A DNA stretch of 64,000 bases from Flavobacterium ginsenosidimutans (GTDB lineage Bacteria > Bacteroidota > Bacteroidia > Flavobacteriales > Flavobacteriaceae). This document shows, piece after piece, positions 17,601-26,377 of the stretch. How positions within the stretch are numbered: position 1 is the stretch's first letter; each line of letters begins with the position of its first letter. The DNA lies in NCBI RefSeq assembly GCF_003254625.1, contig NZ_QJRJ01000079.1:124001-188000 (forward strand). Direction: 5' to 3'. The translations under genes and the position numbers were made by a program. A model generated the notes under the pieces. The model searched no databases, had not been told where the DNA came from, and was given only the letters and a program-made list of their open reading frames with translations.

Positions 17601-17771
17601 ACATTCCATAGGAATGTCTGGTTGGTAGAATTAAATTTGAATTATGATTATACGTTCCTACGGAACGTTTGATAAACATATTAGATTTTTCTAAAAATCA
17701 GGTGTCCCTACAGGACACGATGCGACACAACATTATTTTTTTTCTACCGATGAGATATTCCTACGGAATAT
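17601..17771. repeat. Array of four palindromes with a period of about 51 bp
   Basis: Four short palindromes lie at 17601-17617, 17652-17668, 17702-17718 and 17755-17771. The arms are ACATTCC/GGAATGT, ACGTTCC/GGAACGT, GTGTCC/GGACAC and ATATTCC/GGAATAT, around loops ATA, TAC, CTACA and TAC. Centres are 50-53 bp apart. Arm bases differ between copies but always remain paired. No ORF covers the region. Confidence 0.8.
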
Positions 17772-17827
17772 TACAAATTATTATAAATAAAGATTGATAA
17801 ACCAAAAATATGAAGGCTATTAAAAAC

Positions 17828-17859
17828 AAAAAAAGGATTCAAATTTGAATCCTTTTTTT
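17828..17859 (-). terminator. Terminator of the mutY-ssb-gldE-gldD cluster
   Basis: A perfect palindrome, GGATTCAAATTTGAATCC, flanked by seven A and seven T residues, lies at the end of gldD. Confidence 0.85.
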
Positions 17860-18418
17860 ATTTCCATTTCAACGTTTCCATCAAACGCTGCATATCGTTT
17901 TTAACATAACTCGCCGCTGGCATAATTGAGTCAAAGTTTGGTTTTGCATAAAAATACACAGAACCAATCAAAAAGTGTTTTGTACTGTCTGTAGCATAAA
18001 ACTGAGAGTTTGTCGCTGCATTTCCATCAACTTGATAAAACATTCCATAAACCTTTTTCTGCGGATTTAAATACGGTTGTTCTAAAATATCATCGGCTTT
18101 AATAACGTGCTCGTAAGTCAGTTTTTGAGCGTCGCGTAATAATTTGTCAATATTACCATTTACTGGCTTATATGTCAAATAAATGGTTGCTTTCATCTTT
18201 GGATACGTGATTGCAAAACCACATTCTTTTTCTCCTTTTATAATGGCGTCTTCATTCATTTCGAAAGTGAATGGACAAGTATTTTCAAAATTCACATATT
18301 TTGCTTCTGGATAATCTAATCGCAGGAAACTCGCTGGTTTTGGCAAAACATCATTTTTACAGCTTATAACCGTTAGAGCAAGCAAAATTGCTGTTATTGA
18401 AAGTATTCTTTTAAACAT
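17858..18418 (-). CDS. gldD: Gliding motility lipoprotein GldD
   Basis: GldD is required for gliding and type IX secretion in F. johnsoniae. This 186-residue protein has a lipoprotein signal with the cysteine in LTVISCKND and the conserved FLRLDYPEAKYVNFENTCPF block at about residues 31-50. A second block around YGMFYQVDGNAATNSQFYATD is also typical. It directly follows gldE, with a 1-bp gap, in the order known from flavobacteria, so the two are translationally linked. Confidence 0.95.
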   Translation of the reverse strand: MFKRILSITAILLALTVISCKNDVLPKPASFLRLDYPEAKYVNFENTCPFTFEMNEDAIIKGEKECGFAITYPKMKATIYLTYKPVNGNIDKLLRDAQKLTYEHVIKADDILEQPYLNPQKKVYGMFYQVDGNAATNSQFYATDSTKHFLIGSVYFYAKPNFDSIMPAASYVKNDMQRLMETLKWK

Positions 18419-18419
18419 T

Positions 18420-19715
18420 TTAATTTATTGTAACTTTTATTTGTTTTACACGTTTTTTATCAACTGTTTCGATGGTGAAAATACAGTTTTCAAAAGACAC
18501 TTTCTGATCTTTTTTCGGAAAATTACCTAGAATTTCAAGAATAAATCCAGCCAAAGTTTCTGCTTCTCCTTTGTGGGCCTCAAAAACATCTTCGTCAACA
18601 TCTACAATTCTGTAAAAATCCTTCAGGTTTATTTTTCCTTCAAAAAGAAAATTATTCTCATCAATTTGCGAGAAATTTAGATTTTCATCATCAAATTCAT
18701 CACTAATATCTCCAACTATTTCCTCGATAACATCTTCTAGCGAAACTAATCCAGATGTTCCTCCGTATTCATCAACCACGATTGCTAGATGGCTTTTTAG
18801 ACTCTGAAAATCCTTCAAAAGATTATCTAGTTTTTTATTTTCAGGAACAAAAAAAGCTTCTCTAATCAAAGAAGTCCAGTCAAATTCTTCTTTATCAATA
18901 TGAGGAAGCAAATCTTTTACGAAAAGCACCCCTTCAATCTGGTCAATATTATCGCGGTAAATCGGAATTCTTGAAAAACCTGTTTCGATTATTTTAGGAT
19001 AAATTTCTGCGAATGTTTCTGATATTTCCAATGCAAAAATATCAATTCTCGGACTCATAACCTGCTTCGTATCTGTATTTCCGAAAGAAACAATTCCTTC
19101 CAGAATTTTTTGTTCTTCTGTCGAAGTTCCTTCAGAATCTGTCAATTCTAAAGCCTGAGAAAGCTGATTGATTGAAAAATTGTTCTTTTGTTTTCCTAAT
19201 TTATTTTGCAAATATATAGTAAAGGCGCGCATTGGCAAACTTACTGGGGAAAGCACTTTATCTAAAAACGCCAGCGGATAAGCAACTCGTTTAGCAAAGC
19301 GAACATTATTTCTACTTGCGTAGACTTTAGGAAGCACTTCGCCAAATAATAAAATTAGAAAAGTAACTAGAATTACTTCGAGAGTAAATTTAAACACGGG
19401 CGAACTTACATTGGCAAAAATATTCTGCCCCATATAAGCGAATAAAATTACTACGCCAATATTGAAAAAATTATTCGCAACCAATAAAGTTGCTAAAAGC
19501 TTTTTGGGCTTTTCTAATAAATTTGAGATGATTTTCCCTTTTGCAAGATTATCATTTAAAGTATCATCGATATCTTGCTGAGATAAAGAAAAAAGAGCAA
19601 CTTCAGCACCTGAAACAATTGCCGAAAGAAATAATAAAATAAAAATTCCGACGAAACCAATAATTAAATTAGCGTCAAGATTGGTAGAAAAAAGTAAACT
19701 GGGCTCCGGGTCCAA
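18420..19715 (-). CDS. gldE: Gliding motility-associated CNNM/CBS membrane protein GldE
   Basis: GldE belongs to the hemolysin C/CorC (TlyC-like) family. Residues of about 15-200 are a DUF21/CNNM membrane domain with about four hydrophobic segments (SAIVSGAEVALFSLSQQDID). Two CBS domains follow at about 215-340 (VMSPRIDIFALE, IVVDEYGGTSGLVSLEDVIEEIVG). The last part is a CorC/HlyC domain. It lies between ssb and gldD and supports GldD function; related proteins act in divalent-cation transport. The start is not certain, since the next in-frame ATG is internal to the membrane domain. Confidence 0.94.
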   Translation of the reverse strand: MDPEPSLLFSTNLDANLIIGFVGIFILLFLSAIVSGAEVALFSLSQQDIDDTLNDNLAKGKIISNLLEKPKKLLATLLVANNFFNIGVVILFAYMGQNIFANVSSPVFKFTLEVILVTFLILLFGEVLPKVYASRNNVRFAKRVAYPLAFLDKVLSPVSLPMRAFTIYLQNKLGKQKNNFSINQLSQALELTDSEGTSTEEQKILEGIVSFGNTDTKQVMSPRIDIFALEISETFAEIYPKIIETGFSRIPIYRDNIDQIEGVLFVKDLLPHIDKEEFDWTSLIREAFFVPENKKLDNLLKDFQSLKSHLAIVVDEYGGTSGLVSLEDVIEEIVGDISDEFDDENLNFSQIDENNFLFEGKINLKDFYRIVDVDEDVFEAHKGEAETLAGFILEILGNFPKKDQKVSFENCIFTIETVDKKRVKQIKVTIN

Positions 19716-19738
19716 ACTGTATAAAATTAGTTAAACAT

Positions 19739-20203
19739 CTAGAAAGGCAGATCATTAATTGGAAGCCCTTCATTAGCAGCATCAAAGTTAGTGTTTTTTG
19801 CTGACTCTGTATCCTGATTCTGTCTCGTATGTGCAGTTTCTTTTTTGGTAGTTAAAAAAGTAAATTCAGTAACCTGAATTTCGGTAGTATATTTTGTCGT
19901 TCCATCTTCCGCCTGCCACTGACGAGATTTGATTCTTCCTTCTACATAAATTTTATCTCCTTTAGAAAGATATTTTTCGCAAATTTCTGCGGCTTTATTA
20001 CGCACAACCAAATTATGCCATTCTGTAGAAGTAATCTTTTCATTAGTCGTTTTGTTGATATACACTTCATTGGTTGCCAGCTGAAAACGTCCGATGCAGT
20101 TCCCTCCATCAAAATAATGCATCTTCACATCATCGCCCAAATGGCCAATAAGCATCACTTTATTTAATGTTCCGTTCATAGTTTTTGGTAGTATTTCTCC
20201 CAA
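19739..20203 (-). CDS. ssb: Single-stranded DNA-binding protein
   Basis: SSB coats single-stranded DNA in replication and repair. Residues of about 8-115 form the OB-fold (GTLNKVMLIGHLGDDVKMHYF, VYINKTTNEKITSTEWHNLV). The tail ends in the acidic, partner-binding tip GLPINDLPF. The start at MGEILPKTMNGTLNK is possible, but MNGTLNK at residue 9 is the form usual in SSB proteins. It lies 12 bp after mutY. Confidence 0.96.
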   Translation of the reverse strand: MGEILPKTMNGTLNKVMLIGHLGDDVKMHYFDGGNCIGRFQLATNEVYINKTTNEKITSTEWHNLVVRNKAAEICEKYLSKGDKIYVEGRIKSRQWQAEDGTTKYTTEIQVTEFTFLTTKKETAHTRQNQDTESAKNTNFDAANEGLPINDLPF

Positions 20204-20215
20204 AGATACATTTTT

Positions 20216-21283
20216 TTAGCAATTTATTTCCTGCTTTTCTATAAAATTATAAATCACAATTGGAAATGGAAAAGTTTTTAATTTTTCAGAATCTACTCCA
20301 TTTTCAATTTTCTCTTTTACTTTAATTTTCCAAAATTGTATATGCAGATGCTGATGCGAAAGTTTGTGCACAACAGTCGATTCGGCACAATCTTCTATAC
20401 CTATAATAGTATAGGAAGGGAAAATTTCTTCTTTTGCTTTTTTCGAAACCACATCAAAATCCACAATCGATTGAGTTTCTAAAAGCGGAAACTCATATAA
20501 ATTATGCCAAATTCCCTTTTCGCTTCTTTTTTGAATCAAAGTATTCCCTTCAACATCTTCCAAAATTAGATAATTAAAATAACGATTGGTTACTTTCACT
20601 TTTTTAGATTTCACAGGAAGCTGATTTACTTTTCCTTTTTGCAATGCCAAACAACTGTCATTAAAGTCACAATTTGAACAATTCGGGCTTTTAGGAACGC
20701 ATTGCAACGCACCAAATTCCATAATTGCCTGATTAAAAATTGCAGGATTGTCTTTAGGCATTAATTCTTGTGCCAATGCCGTAAACTCTTTTTTGGTCGC
20801 AGGAAGCGCAATATCCGATTCAATATCAAAATAACGCGATAACACCCGAAACACATTTCCATCTACAACAGGAACCGATTCATTATAAGAAAAGGACGCA
20901 ATTGCTGCCGCTGTGTATTCACCAACACCTTTTAGTTTTAAAAGCTCTTTATAAGAATCAGGAAAAACTCCATTTAAATCGTTACTTATATATTGAGCGG
21001 TTTTATGAAGATTTCGGGCTCGTGAATAATATCCCAATCCCTGCCAAAGTTTCAAAACCTTCTCTTCAGGAGCATCTGCCAAATCTTTTACTGTAGGAAA
21101 TTCTTTAGTAAACGAAAAAAAATATGGCATTCCTTGTGCAACTCGAGTCTGCTGAAGCATAATTTCTGAGAGCCAAATTTGGTACGGATTGACCGTTTTT
21201 CGCCACGGTAAATCACGCTTGTTCTGTAAATACCATTTTATCAATATGTTATGAAAATCCATTGCAAAATACTTAGATTGCAA
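20216..21283 (-). CDS. mutY: A/G-specific adenine DNA glycosylase
   Basis: MutY removes adenine mispaired with 8-oxoguanine. The 355-residue protein has the helix-hairpin-helix domain with catalytic E40 in SEIMLQQTRV, the hairpin LKGVGEYTAAAI and the catalytic Asp in VVDGNVFRVLSRY. The iron-sulfur cluster loop is CVPKSPNCSNCDFNDSC (Cx6Cx2Cx5C). The C-terminal NUDIX-like domain that reads 8-oxoG begins at about 230. MDFHNILIKW at residue 8 is an alternative start. It heads the cluster mutY-ssb-gldE-gldD. Confidence 0.95.
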   Translation of the reverse strand: MQSKYFAMDFHNILIKWYLQNKRDLPWRKTVNPYQIWLSEIMLQQTRVAQGMPYFFSFTKEFPTVKDLADAPEEKVLKLWQGLGYYSRARNLHKTAQYISNDLNGVFPDSYKELLKLKGVGEYTAAAIASFSYNESVPVVDGNVFRVLSRYFDIESDIALPATKKEFTALAQELMPKDNPAIFNQAIMEFGALQCVPKSPNCSNCDFNDSCLALQKGKVNQLPVKSKKVKVTNRYFNYLILEDVEGNTLIQKRSEKGIWHNLYEFPLLETQSIVDFDVVSKKAKEEIFPSYTIIGIEDCAESTVVHKLSHQHLHIQFWKIKVKEKIENGVDSEKLKTFPFPIVIYNFIEKQEINC

Positions 21284-21321
21284 AAGTAAATGTTTATGTA
21301 ATTAAAATTTAACGAATTAGC

Positions 21322-21353
21322 TTGATTAATTATTTTTTTAATTCCTATATTTG
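21322..21353 (+). promoter_or_regulatory. Promoter of the HU gene
   Basis: TTG at 21322-21324, a 21-bp spacer and TATATTTG at 21346-21353 match the Bacteroidota consensus. The start codon is 49 bp downstream. Confidence 0.8.
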
Positions 21354-21402
21354 CAAACTCAAAAAAATAGTACACCATTTATAAAATAAAATAGGAAAGA
21401 AA

Positions 21403-21693
21403 ATGACGAAAGCAGATATCGTAGCGAAGATTTCAGAGAAGCTAGGTCTTGAAAAAGGAGACGTTCAAGCAACAGTAGAAACTTTTATGGAAGAAGTTAA
21501 GACTTCTTTAGAAACTGGAGACAATGTATACCTTAGAGGTTTTGGTAGTTTTATCGTTAAAACTAGAGCTGAAAAAACTGGAAGAAACATTTCTAAAAAC
21601 ACTACTATTAAAATTCCAGCACACAACATTCCTGCGTTTAAACCTGCAAAAGTTTTTGTAGAGGGAGTTAAAACAAACAACGAAGCAAAATAA
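21403..21693 (+). CDS. HU/IHF family DNA-binding protein
   Basis: A 96-residue histone-like protein that bends DNA. It has the family layout: helical N-terminus (MTKADIVAKISEKLGLEKGD), then the beta-arm motif GFGSFIVKTRAEKTGRN, and the terminal PAFKPAKVFVEGV. It has a strong own promoter. A 30-codon basic gene follows after 27 bp and could be in the same transcript. Confidence 0.95.
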   Translation: MTKADIVAKISEKLGLEKGDVQATVETFMEEVKTSLETGDNVYLRGFGSFIVKTRAEKTGRNISKNTTIKIPAHNIPAFKPAKVFVEGVKTNNEAK

Positions 21694-21720
21694 TATTAAT
21701 TAACATAAATCTGACACGAT

Positions 21721-21813
21721 ATGCCAAGTGGTAAAAAAAGAAAGAGACATAAGGTAGCTACTCACAAACGTAAGAAAAGAGCGAGAGCTAACCGCCACAA
21801 AAAGAAAAAGTAG
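21721..21813 (+). CDS. Very basic 30-residue protein, possibly ribosome-associated
   Basis: The ORF encodes 30 residues, of which about 19 are Lys, Arg or His (MPSGKKRKRHKVATHKRKK followed by a similar run). Its composition resembles tiny ribosomal proteins such as bTHX. Proteins of this type are, from memory, conserved between HU and RNase G genes in Flavobacteriia. A novel ribosomal protein has been reported in the F. johnsoniae ribosome, but whether this is it is not known to me. It lies 27 bp after the HU gene and just before a terminator. Confidence 0.75.
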   Translation: MPSGKKRKRHKVATHKRKKRARANRHKKKK

Positions 21814-21832
21814 TTTTAAACTACTTTTTTCT
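21804..21832 (+). terminator. Terminator after the 30-residue basic gene
   Basis: AAAAAGTAGTTT pairs with AAACTACTTTTT around the stop codon, followed by T and C. The stem overlaps the last codons of the small gene. Confidence 0.75.
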
Positions 21833-22010
21833 TTTTAAACGTTCATTGAAATTGGAGTTTGACAATCTCAGTCACAGATTACAGTTTGTAGCCTAATACT
21901 GCTTACTGCCACTGAAAACTGATAACTAACTCCACCGGGTTAATACCTGTTAAAATATTGTTTAATCCATCCTTACAATTTTATTTAAGATCGTAGAATG
22001 TAGATTTCAG

Positions 22011-22046
22011 ATTATTCTAAAATCTAAAATCTAAAATCTAAAATTG
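22011..22046. repeat. AATCTAAA short tandem repeat
   Basis: Three to four copies of AATCTAAA lie just before rng. The same unit recurs in reverse orientation at 40576-40613 and 50679-50757. Confidence 0.7.
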
Positions 22047-22071
22047 AAAAGTTCGGATAAAAATTTACAGT

Positions 22072-23616
22072 GTGAATAAAGAATTAATCATTAGATCTAG
22101 TTCTGAAGCAGTAGATTTTGCCTTATTAAAAGATGGAAAACTAATTGAATTACACAAAGAAGAAGAAAAAAGTAACTTTCAGGTTGGCGATATTTTTATT
22201 GCCAAAATCAGAAAACCAGTTGCAGGACTTAATGCTGCTTTTGTAAATGTAGGCTTCGAAAAAGATGCCTTTTTACATTATCACGATTTGGGTCCAAATC
22301 TAGCTTCTCAGCTGAAATTCATAAAACTTGTAAGCGCAGGTAAAATAAAAGATTTCTCCCTAAAAACCTTTCAGTTTGAAAAAGAGATTGACAAAGATGG
22401 CATCATTACTGATATTTTAAGTGCCAATCAATCTGTCTTAGTTCAAGTAGTTAAAGAACCTATATCGACCAAGGGCCCAAGAATAAGTGCTGAGCTTTCT
22501 CTTGCCGGAAGATTTATCGTTCTAGTTCCTTTTTCTGATCGTGTTTCTATTTCTCAAAAAATAGAAGACAAAAAAGAAAAGGATCGTCTAAAAAAACTTG
22601 TTCTATCGATCAAACCTAAAGGATTTGGTGTTATTGTTCGTACAGTAGCCGAAGGCAAAAACGTAGCCGAATTAGAAAAAGATTTGCAGAACCTGCTTGG
22701 CAGATGGTCTGCAATGTGTAAAAAATTACCAACTGCTCATCATCCATCAAAAGTATTAGGAGAGCTTAATAGAGCTTCTTCAATATTAAGAGATGTATTT
22801 AATGATACCTTCAGCGGTATTCAAATAGATGATGAAGAGTTGTACCACCAAACGAAGGAATATTTGCAAGAAATTGCACCTTCAAAACAATCGATTGTTA
22901 AGTTTTATCAATCAAATGACACTCCGATTTTTGAGAAATACAATATAGAGAGACAAATCAAAACTTCTTTTGGCCGAACTGTTTCCATGAGTAAAGGTGC
23001 TTATCTTATCATAGAACATACCGAAGCTCTTCACGTTATAGACGTAAACAGCGGAAACCGTTCTAATAAGGCGACCAACCAAGAAGACACAGCCATGGAA
23101 GTGAATATGATTGCTGCAGCAGAAATCGCCAGACAACTTCGTCTGCGAGATATGGGTGGAATTATCGTAGTAGATTTTATCGATATGTCTAATCCTGAAA
23201 ACAGGAAAGTTTTGTTCGACTTCTTGCGAGAAGAAATGAGCGACGATAAAGCAAAGCATAAAATATTACCGCCAAGTAAATTTGGACTTGTTCAGATTAC
23301 AAGACAGCGCGTAAGACCAGAAGTTAATATCAAAACCAGAGAAGAAGATCCAAATAAAGTCAATGGCGAAATTGAAGCGCCAATATTAATAATTGACAAG
23401 ATCACCTCTGATTTAGAAAGACTTTTAAAAACCCACAATAAGGTTGTGCTTAATACACACCCGTTTGTGGCTGCATACCTCAGCAAAGGTTTTCCATCAT
23501 TACGTTCAAAATGGTTTTTTGAACATAAGAAATGGGTGAAAATCATACCTCGTGACGCTTACACGTACTTAGAATATCATTTCTACGATAAAAAAGGAAA
23601 TGTTATTTCAGAATAA
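22072..23616 (+). CDS. rng: Ribonuclease G (Rne/Rng family)
   Basis: RNase G is a single-strand-specific endoribonuclease acting on rRNA precursors and mRNA. The 514-residue protein starts with GTG. It has an N-terminal S1-like region (GDIFIAKIRKPVAGLNAAFVNVG) at about residues 35-100 and the catalytic region at about 130-420, with the magnesium-binding aspartates in VIDVNSGNRS and GGIIVVDFIDM. The zinc-link and the small C-terminal domain are present; the long RNase E scaffold tail is missing. No TAnnTTTG box is obvious nearby. Confidence 0.94.
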   Translation: MNKELIIRSSSEAVDFALLKDGKLIELHKEEEKSNFQVGDIFIAKIRKPVAGLNAAFVNVGFEKDAFLHYHDLGPNLASQLKFIKLVSAGKIKDFSLKTFQFEKEIDKDGIITDILSANQSVLVQVVKEPISTKGPRISAELSLAGRFIVLVPFSDRVSISQKIEDKKEKDRLKKLVLSIKPKGFGVIVRTVAEGKNVAELEKDLQNLLGRWSAMCKKLPTAHHPSKVLGELNRASSILRDVFNDTFSGIQIDDEELYHQTKEYLQEIAPSKQSIVKFYQSNDTPIFEKYNIERQIKTSFGRTVSMSKGAYLIIEHTEALHVIDVNSGNRSNKATNQEDTAMEVNMIAAAEIARQLRLRDMGGIIVVDFIDMSNPENRKVLFDFLREEMSDDKAKHKILPPSKFGLVQITRQRVRPEVNIKTREEDPNKVNGEIEAPILIIDKITSDLERLLKTHNKVVLNTHPFVAAYLSKGFPSLRSKWFFEHKKWVKIIPRDAYTYLEYHFYDKKGNVISE

Positions 23617-23619
23617 AAC

Positions 23620-23652
23620 AAAACCGCCTTTCGAAAGATTGGCGGTTTTTTT
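23620..23652 (+). terminator. Terminator after rng
   Basis: AAAACCGCC (23620-23628) pairs with GGCGGTTTT (23641-23649), followed by T residues. Confidence 0.88.
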
Positions 23653-23655
23653 GTG

Positions 23656-23683
23656 CGTCATTGCGAGGAACGAAGCAATCTTT
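23656..23683. repeat. GTCATTGCGAGGAACGAAGC repeat copy
   Basis: The sequence CGTCATTGCGAGGAACGAAG followed by CAATC is a further copy of the family clustered at 11242-11520. Confidence 0.55.
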
Positions 23684-23777
23684 TTCGCCACGAATTCATG
23701 AATTCTTTTTTATAATGATCTGTCCCAACGGAACTTTATATCCAAAACTATATTTAAAAAAACATCTTAAGCACTAA

Positions 23778-23843
23778 TGTCACCCTGAGCGAAGTCGAAG
23801 GCTATTGTATCTAAAAAGGGCTTCGACTTCGCTCAGCCTAACA
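23778..23843. repeat. 66-bp inverted-end element, TGTCACCCTGAGCG type
   Basis: The left arm TGTCACCCTGAGCGAAGTCG and the right arm, read in reverse as TGTTAGGCTGAGCGAAGTCG, form a long imperfect stem around about 16 bp. It lies between the convergent ends of rng and pbpC. Confidence 0.7.
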
Positions 23844-23851
23844 ATCGATTA

Positions 23852-26227
23852 TTATTCTCTAACAATTTCAATTCTTCTTCTTATTTCATTTCCAGAAGCA
23901 TCCACAACTGTAATATAATGCGTTCCTGTTGTTGGCGTGATTGGTAATTCATGAAATGTTTTTGTTGTGGCTTTATAAACATCATCAACATACCAAAATA
24001 ATTCTTTGTCTCTTTCAGAATAGGCCACTTTCAAAATCACAGGCTGGACATTGCTGTTAAAATCCTTTGTCAAGTAAATTTTGCTGTTCGCCTTTGGATA
24101 AATGAAATCCATTGTGGTCGTTTGTGTTCCCTCGCAACCTTCTTTAAATGGAGGTAATGGCAAGTATTCGATATGTTGGCTTTTGTAATACCATGCCATA
24201 ACAGGAGGCAGTACAAACCAGTTTTTAGTAACAATATTATCGATACTTTCGCAACTGCTGTTTACCTGAAATTGTTCTGCTTTATCTAAATGAATTGTTC
24301 TATGATACGGACAAACTTTAGTTGATTTACCTTTTTTAGTAACCCATTGTTTGATTTTTGGGCAGTTGTCTTTAGCCAAATAACCGCTTAAACGGCAAAC
24401 CTCAACTTCTGCTAAATCATTATAGGGCGTATCAAACCATCTTTGTCTCGGCAGTAAATTAAAAACATCAAATAAAATTGGCGCGGCACTGGTTACTCCA
24501 GTTAAAGTTGGTCTTCCTTCTCCAGTTGCATTTCCAACCCAAATCCCCACTACATATCTTGAATTTGTTCCAATAGCCCACGCATCCCGATTTCCAAAAC
24601 TTGTTCCGGTTTTCCACGCAATTTTTAAAGAACTGTCATAAAACTTCCAAGCTTCATCTCCTTCTGGCCTGTTAACCTCTTCCATTGCGTTGTACGTTAA
24701 CCAAATTGATCCAGCGCCCAGAATATTCTTTTGATCGGTTTCGGAGCCAAAATCGGGCGTAAAATCGTTTTTGTAATTCAGCTCTGTAAATTCATTCGTT
24801 CTATATTGACTTTTATTTTTAGTGTAATAATTTAATGTTGAAGATAAGTTAGCGTATGTTCTGCATAAATCCCATAGATTACTCTCGGCACCGCCCAAAA
24901 TAAGCGACAAACCATAATGATCTGGTGTTTTATTGATATTCTTTAATTTGAATTTTTGTAATTCTTCATAAAACTTGTTTACAGTAAATTCCTGAAGCAT
25001 TAAAACTGCAGGAATGTTTAACGAACGTGACAATGCACGATGCGCAGGCACAGCACCGTCAAACGTCAAATTAAAATTTTGAGGAGTATATCCTGAAATC
25101 TGCGTTGGAATATCGGCTACTAAAGTATTAGGCAATAATTCGCCATCATCGAGCATTGCACCATACAAAAGTGGTTTTAAAATACTTCCAGTACTTCTAG
25201 GTGCATCAATAATATCAACATCTTTTTGATGATCTACGTCGGCAGGAGAGTTTCCAACATAACTCATTACATTTCTACTCTGAACATCAATTACCAAAAT
25301 AGCCAGATTATGCACTTCATTCTGTTTATACTGATTGTAATAATATCTCGCAATTTGGTTGACACGATTTTGCAAAGCATAATCAATTGTAGTTTTTACT
25401 CTTGTTCCTTCTTCATTTTTAGCCACTCTTTGCAGTAAATGTGGTGCTATTTGAGGCAGATCATACGGTTTTTGAGGCAATGGTTCTTCTATCGAAAGTT
25501 CGTAAGTCTGTTTATCGATAATACCTTCCTGATGCAGTTTCAATAAAAGTCGGTTTCTTTTATTTAATAATTTAATTTGGTTTTTCCCCGGATAAATCAA
25601 ACTTGGGGCATTTGGTAAAACAGCAAGCACAGCATTTTCTGCCCACGACAATTGATTGGATTGCACGCCAAAATAACGCCATGAAGCCATTTCTAGTCCC
25701 ACAACATTTCCTCCAAATGGTGCATGCGCCGCGTACATTTCTAGAATTTCATTTTTAGAATAACCTAACTCTAATCTTGTTGCCAGAATAATTTCAATCA
25801 GTTTTTCAAAATAGGTTCTGTTTTTTCCTTTTCTGGAAAGTCTGATTACTTGTTGTGTTAAGGTACTTCCTCCTCTAACTACTTTTCCAGCTTTTCTGTT
25901 TTGTTTAAAAGCATTAATCATCGCTCCGGGATTGAAACCGGGATGTTTATAGAAGTATTCATCTTCAAAATAAACGATACACTTTTTGAATTTGTCAGGA
26001 ACGCTGTCTTGCGCAGGAAAACGCCATTGTCCATCGCGGGCAATTTTGGCACCGAGTAATTCTCCTTCCTTACTTTCAATAACGGTTGAATACGGCTCTT
26101 TAAATAAAGTTCGAGGTATCGAAAAATAGTAAATCAGCAAGAGCACAAATGCAATTGCTGATTTTATTTTATTTCTTTTAATCCAGTTTATTATGCGTTG
26201 GAAAAACGCTATAAGTTTATTTTTCAA
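23852..26227 (-). CDS. pbpC: Penicillin-binding protein 1C (bifunctional transglycosylase/transpeptidase)
   Basis: This class A-like penicillin-binding protein polymerises and cross-links peptidoglycan. The order is a membrane helix (about residues 22-40), a GT51 transglycosylase domain (about 55-225; EDEYFYKHPGFNPGAM, GGSTLTQQVIRLSRKGK), a transpeptidase domain with SxxK in GSILKP near 350, SLN in SRSLNIPA and KTGTS near 540, and a C-terminal BiPBP-type domain. It is the conserved partner of the alpha-2-macroglobulin gene upstream on the same strand, here separated by a transposase-like gene and REPs. Confidence 0.94.
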   Translation of the reverse strand: MKNKLIAFFQRIINWIKRNKIKSAIAFVLLLIYYFSIPRTLFKEPYSTVIESKEGELLGAKIARDGQWRFPAQDSVPDKFKKCIVYFEDEYFYKHPGFNPGAMINAFKQNRKAGKVVRGGSTLTQQVIRLSRKGKNRTYFEKLIEIILATRLELGYSKNEILEMYAAHAPFGGNVVGLEMASWRYFGVQSNQLSWAENAVLAVLPNAPSLIYPGKNQIKLLNKRNRLLLKLHQEGIIDKQTYELSIEEPLPQKPYDLPQIAPHLLQRVAKNEEGTRVKTTIDYALQNRVNQIARYYYNQYKQNEVHNLAILVIDVQSRNVMSYVGNSPADVDHQKDVDIIDAPRSTGSILKPLLYGAMLDDGELLPNTLVADIPTQISGYTPQNFNLTFDGAVPAHRALSRSLNIPAVLMLQEFTVNKFYEELQKFKLKNINKTPDHYGLSLILGGAESNLWDLCRTYANLSSTLNYYTKNKSQYRTNEFTELNYKNDFTPDFGSETDQKNILGAGSIWLTYNAMEEVNRPEGDEAWKFYDSSLKIAWKTGTSFGNRDAWAIGTNSRYVVGIWVGNATGEGRPTLTGVTSAAPILFDVFNLLPRQRWFDTPYNDLAEVEVCRLSGYLAKDNCPKIKQWVTKKGKSTKVCPYHRTIHLDKAEQFQVNSSCESIDNIVTKNWFVLPPVMAWYYKSQHIEYLPLPPFKEGCEGTQTTTMDFIYPKANSKIYLTKDFNSNVQPVILKVAYSERDKELFWYVDDVYKATTKTFHELPITPTTGTHYITVVDASGNEIRRRIEIVRE

Positions 26228-26248
26228 AATTAAATTGTTATTGCGTAT

Positions 26249-26275
26249 CCTAACAGGTTTTGAAAACCTGTTAGG
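26249..26275. repeat. REP palindrome 1 (downstream side of the RAYT gene)
   Basis: A perfect 27-nt palindrome, CCTAACAGGTTTT, G, AAAACCTGTTAGG, with outer context TATCC..GGTAT. Confidence 0.9.
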
Positions 26276-26332
26276 TATTCCTTATCCATTCCAAAAAAAG
26301 AAAAACAAAATCTCTTCTCTTATTTTAAAATA

Positions 26333-26359
26333 CCTAACAGGTTTTGAAAACCTGTTAGG
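26333..26359. repeat. REP palindrome 2 (downstream side of the RAYT gene)
   Basis: The same 27-nt perfect palindrome as REP 1, but with outer context TACC..GGATA, so it is inverted relative to REP 1. The two form a pair 57 bp apart. Confidence 0.9.
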
Positions 26360-26377
26360 ATAGTCGACTACAATTTT

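Noticed and set aside
17601..17771. CRISPR array
   Set aside because: The repeats are short palindromes with different arms, only four in number, and no cas gene is nearby.
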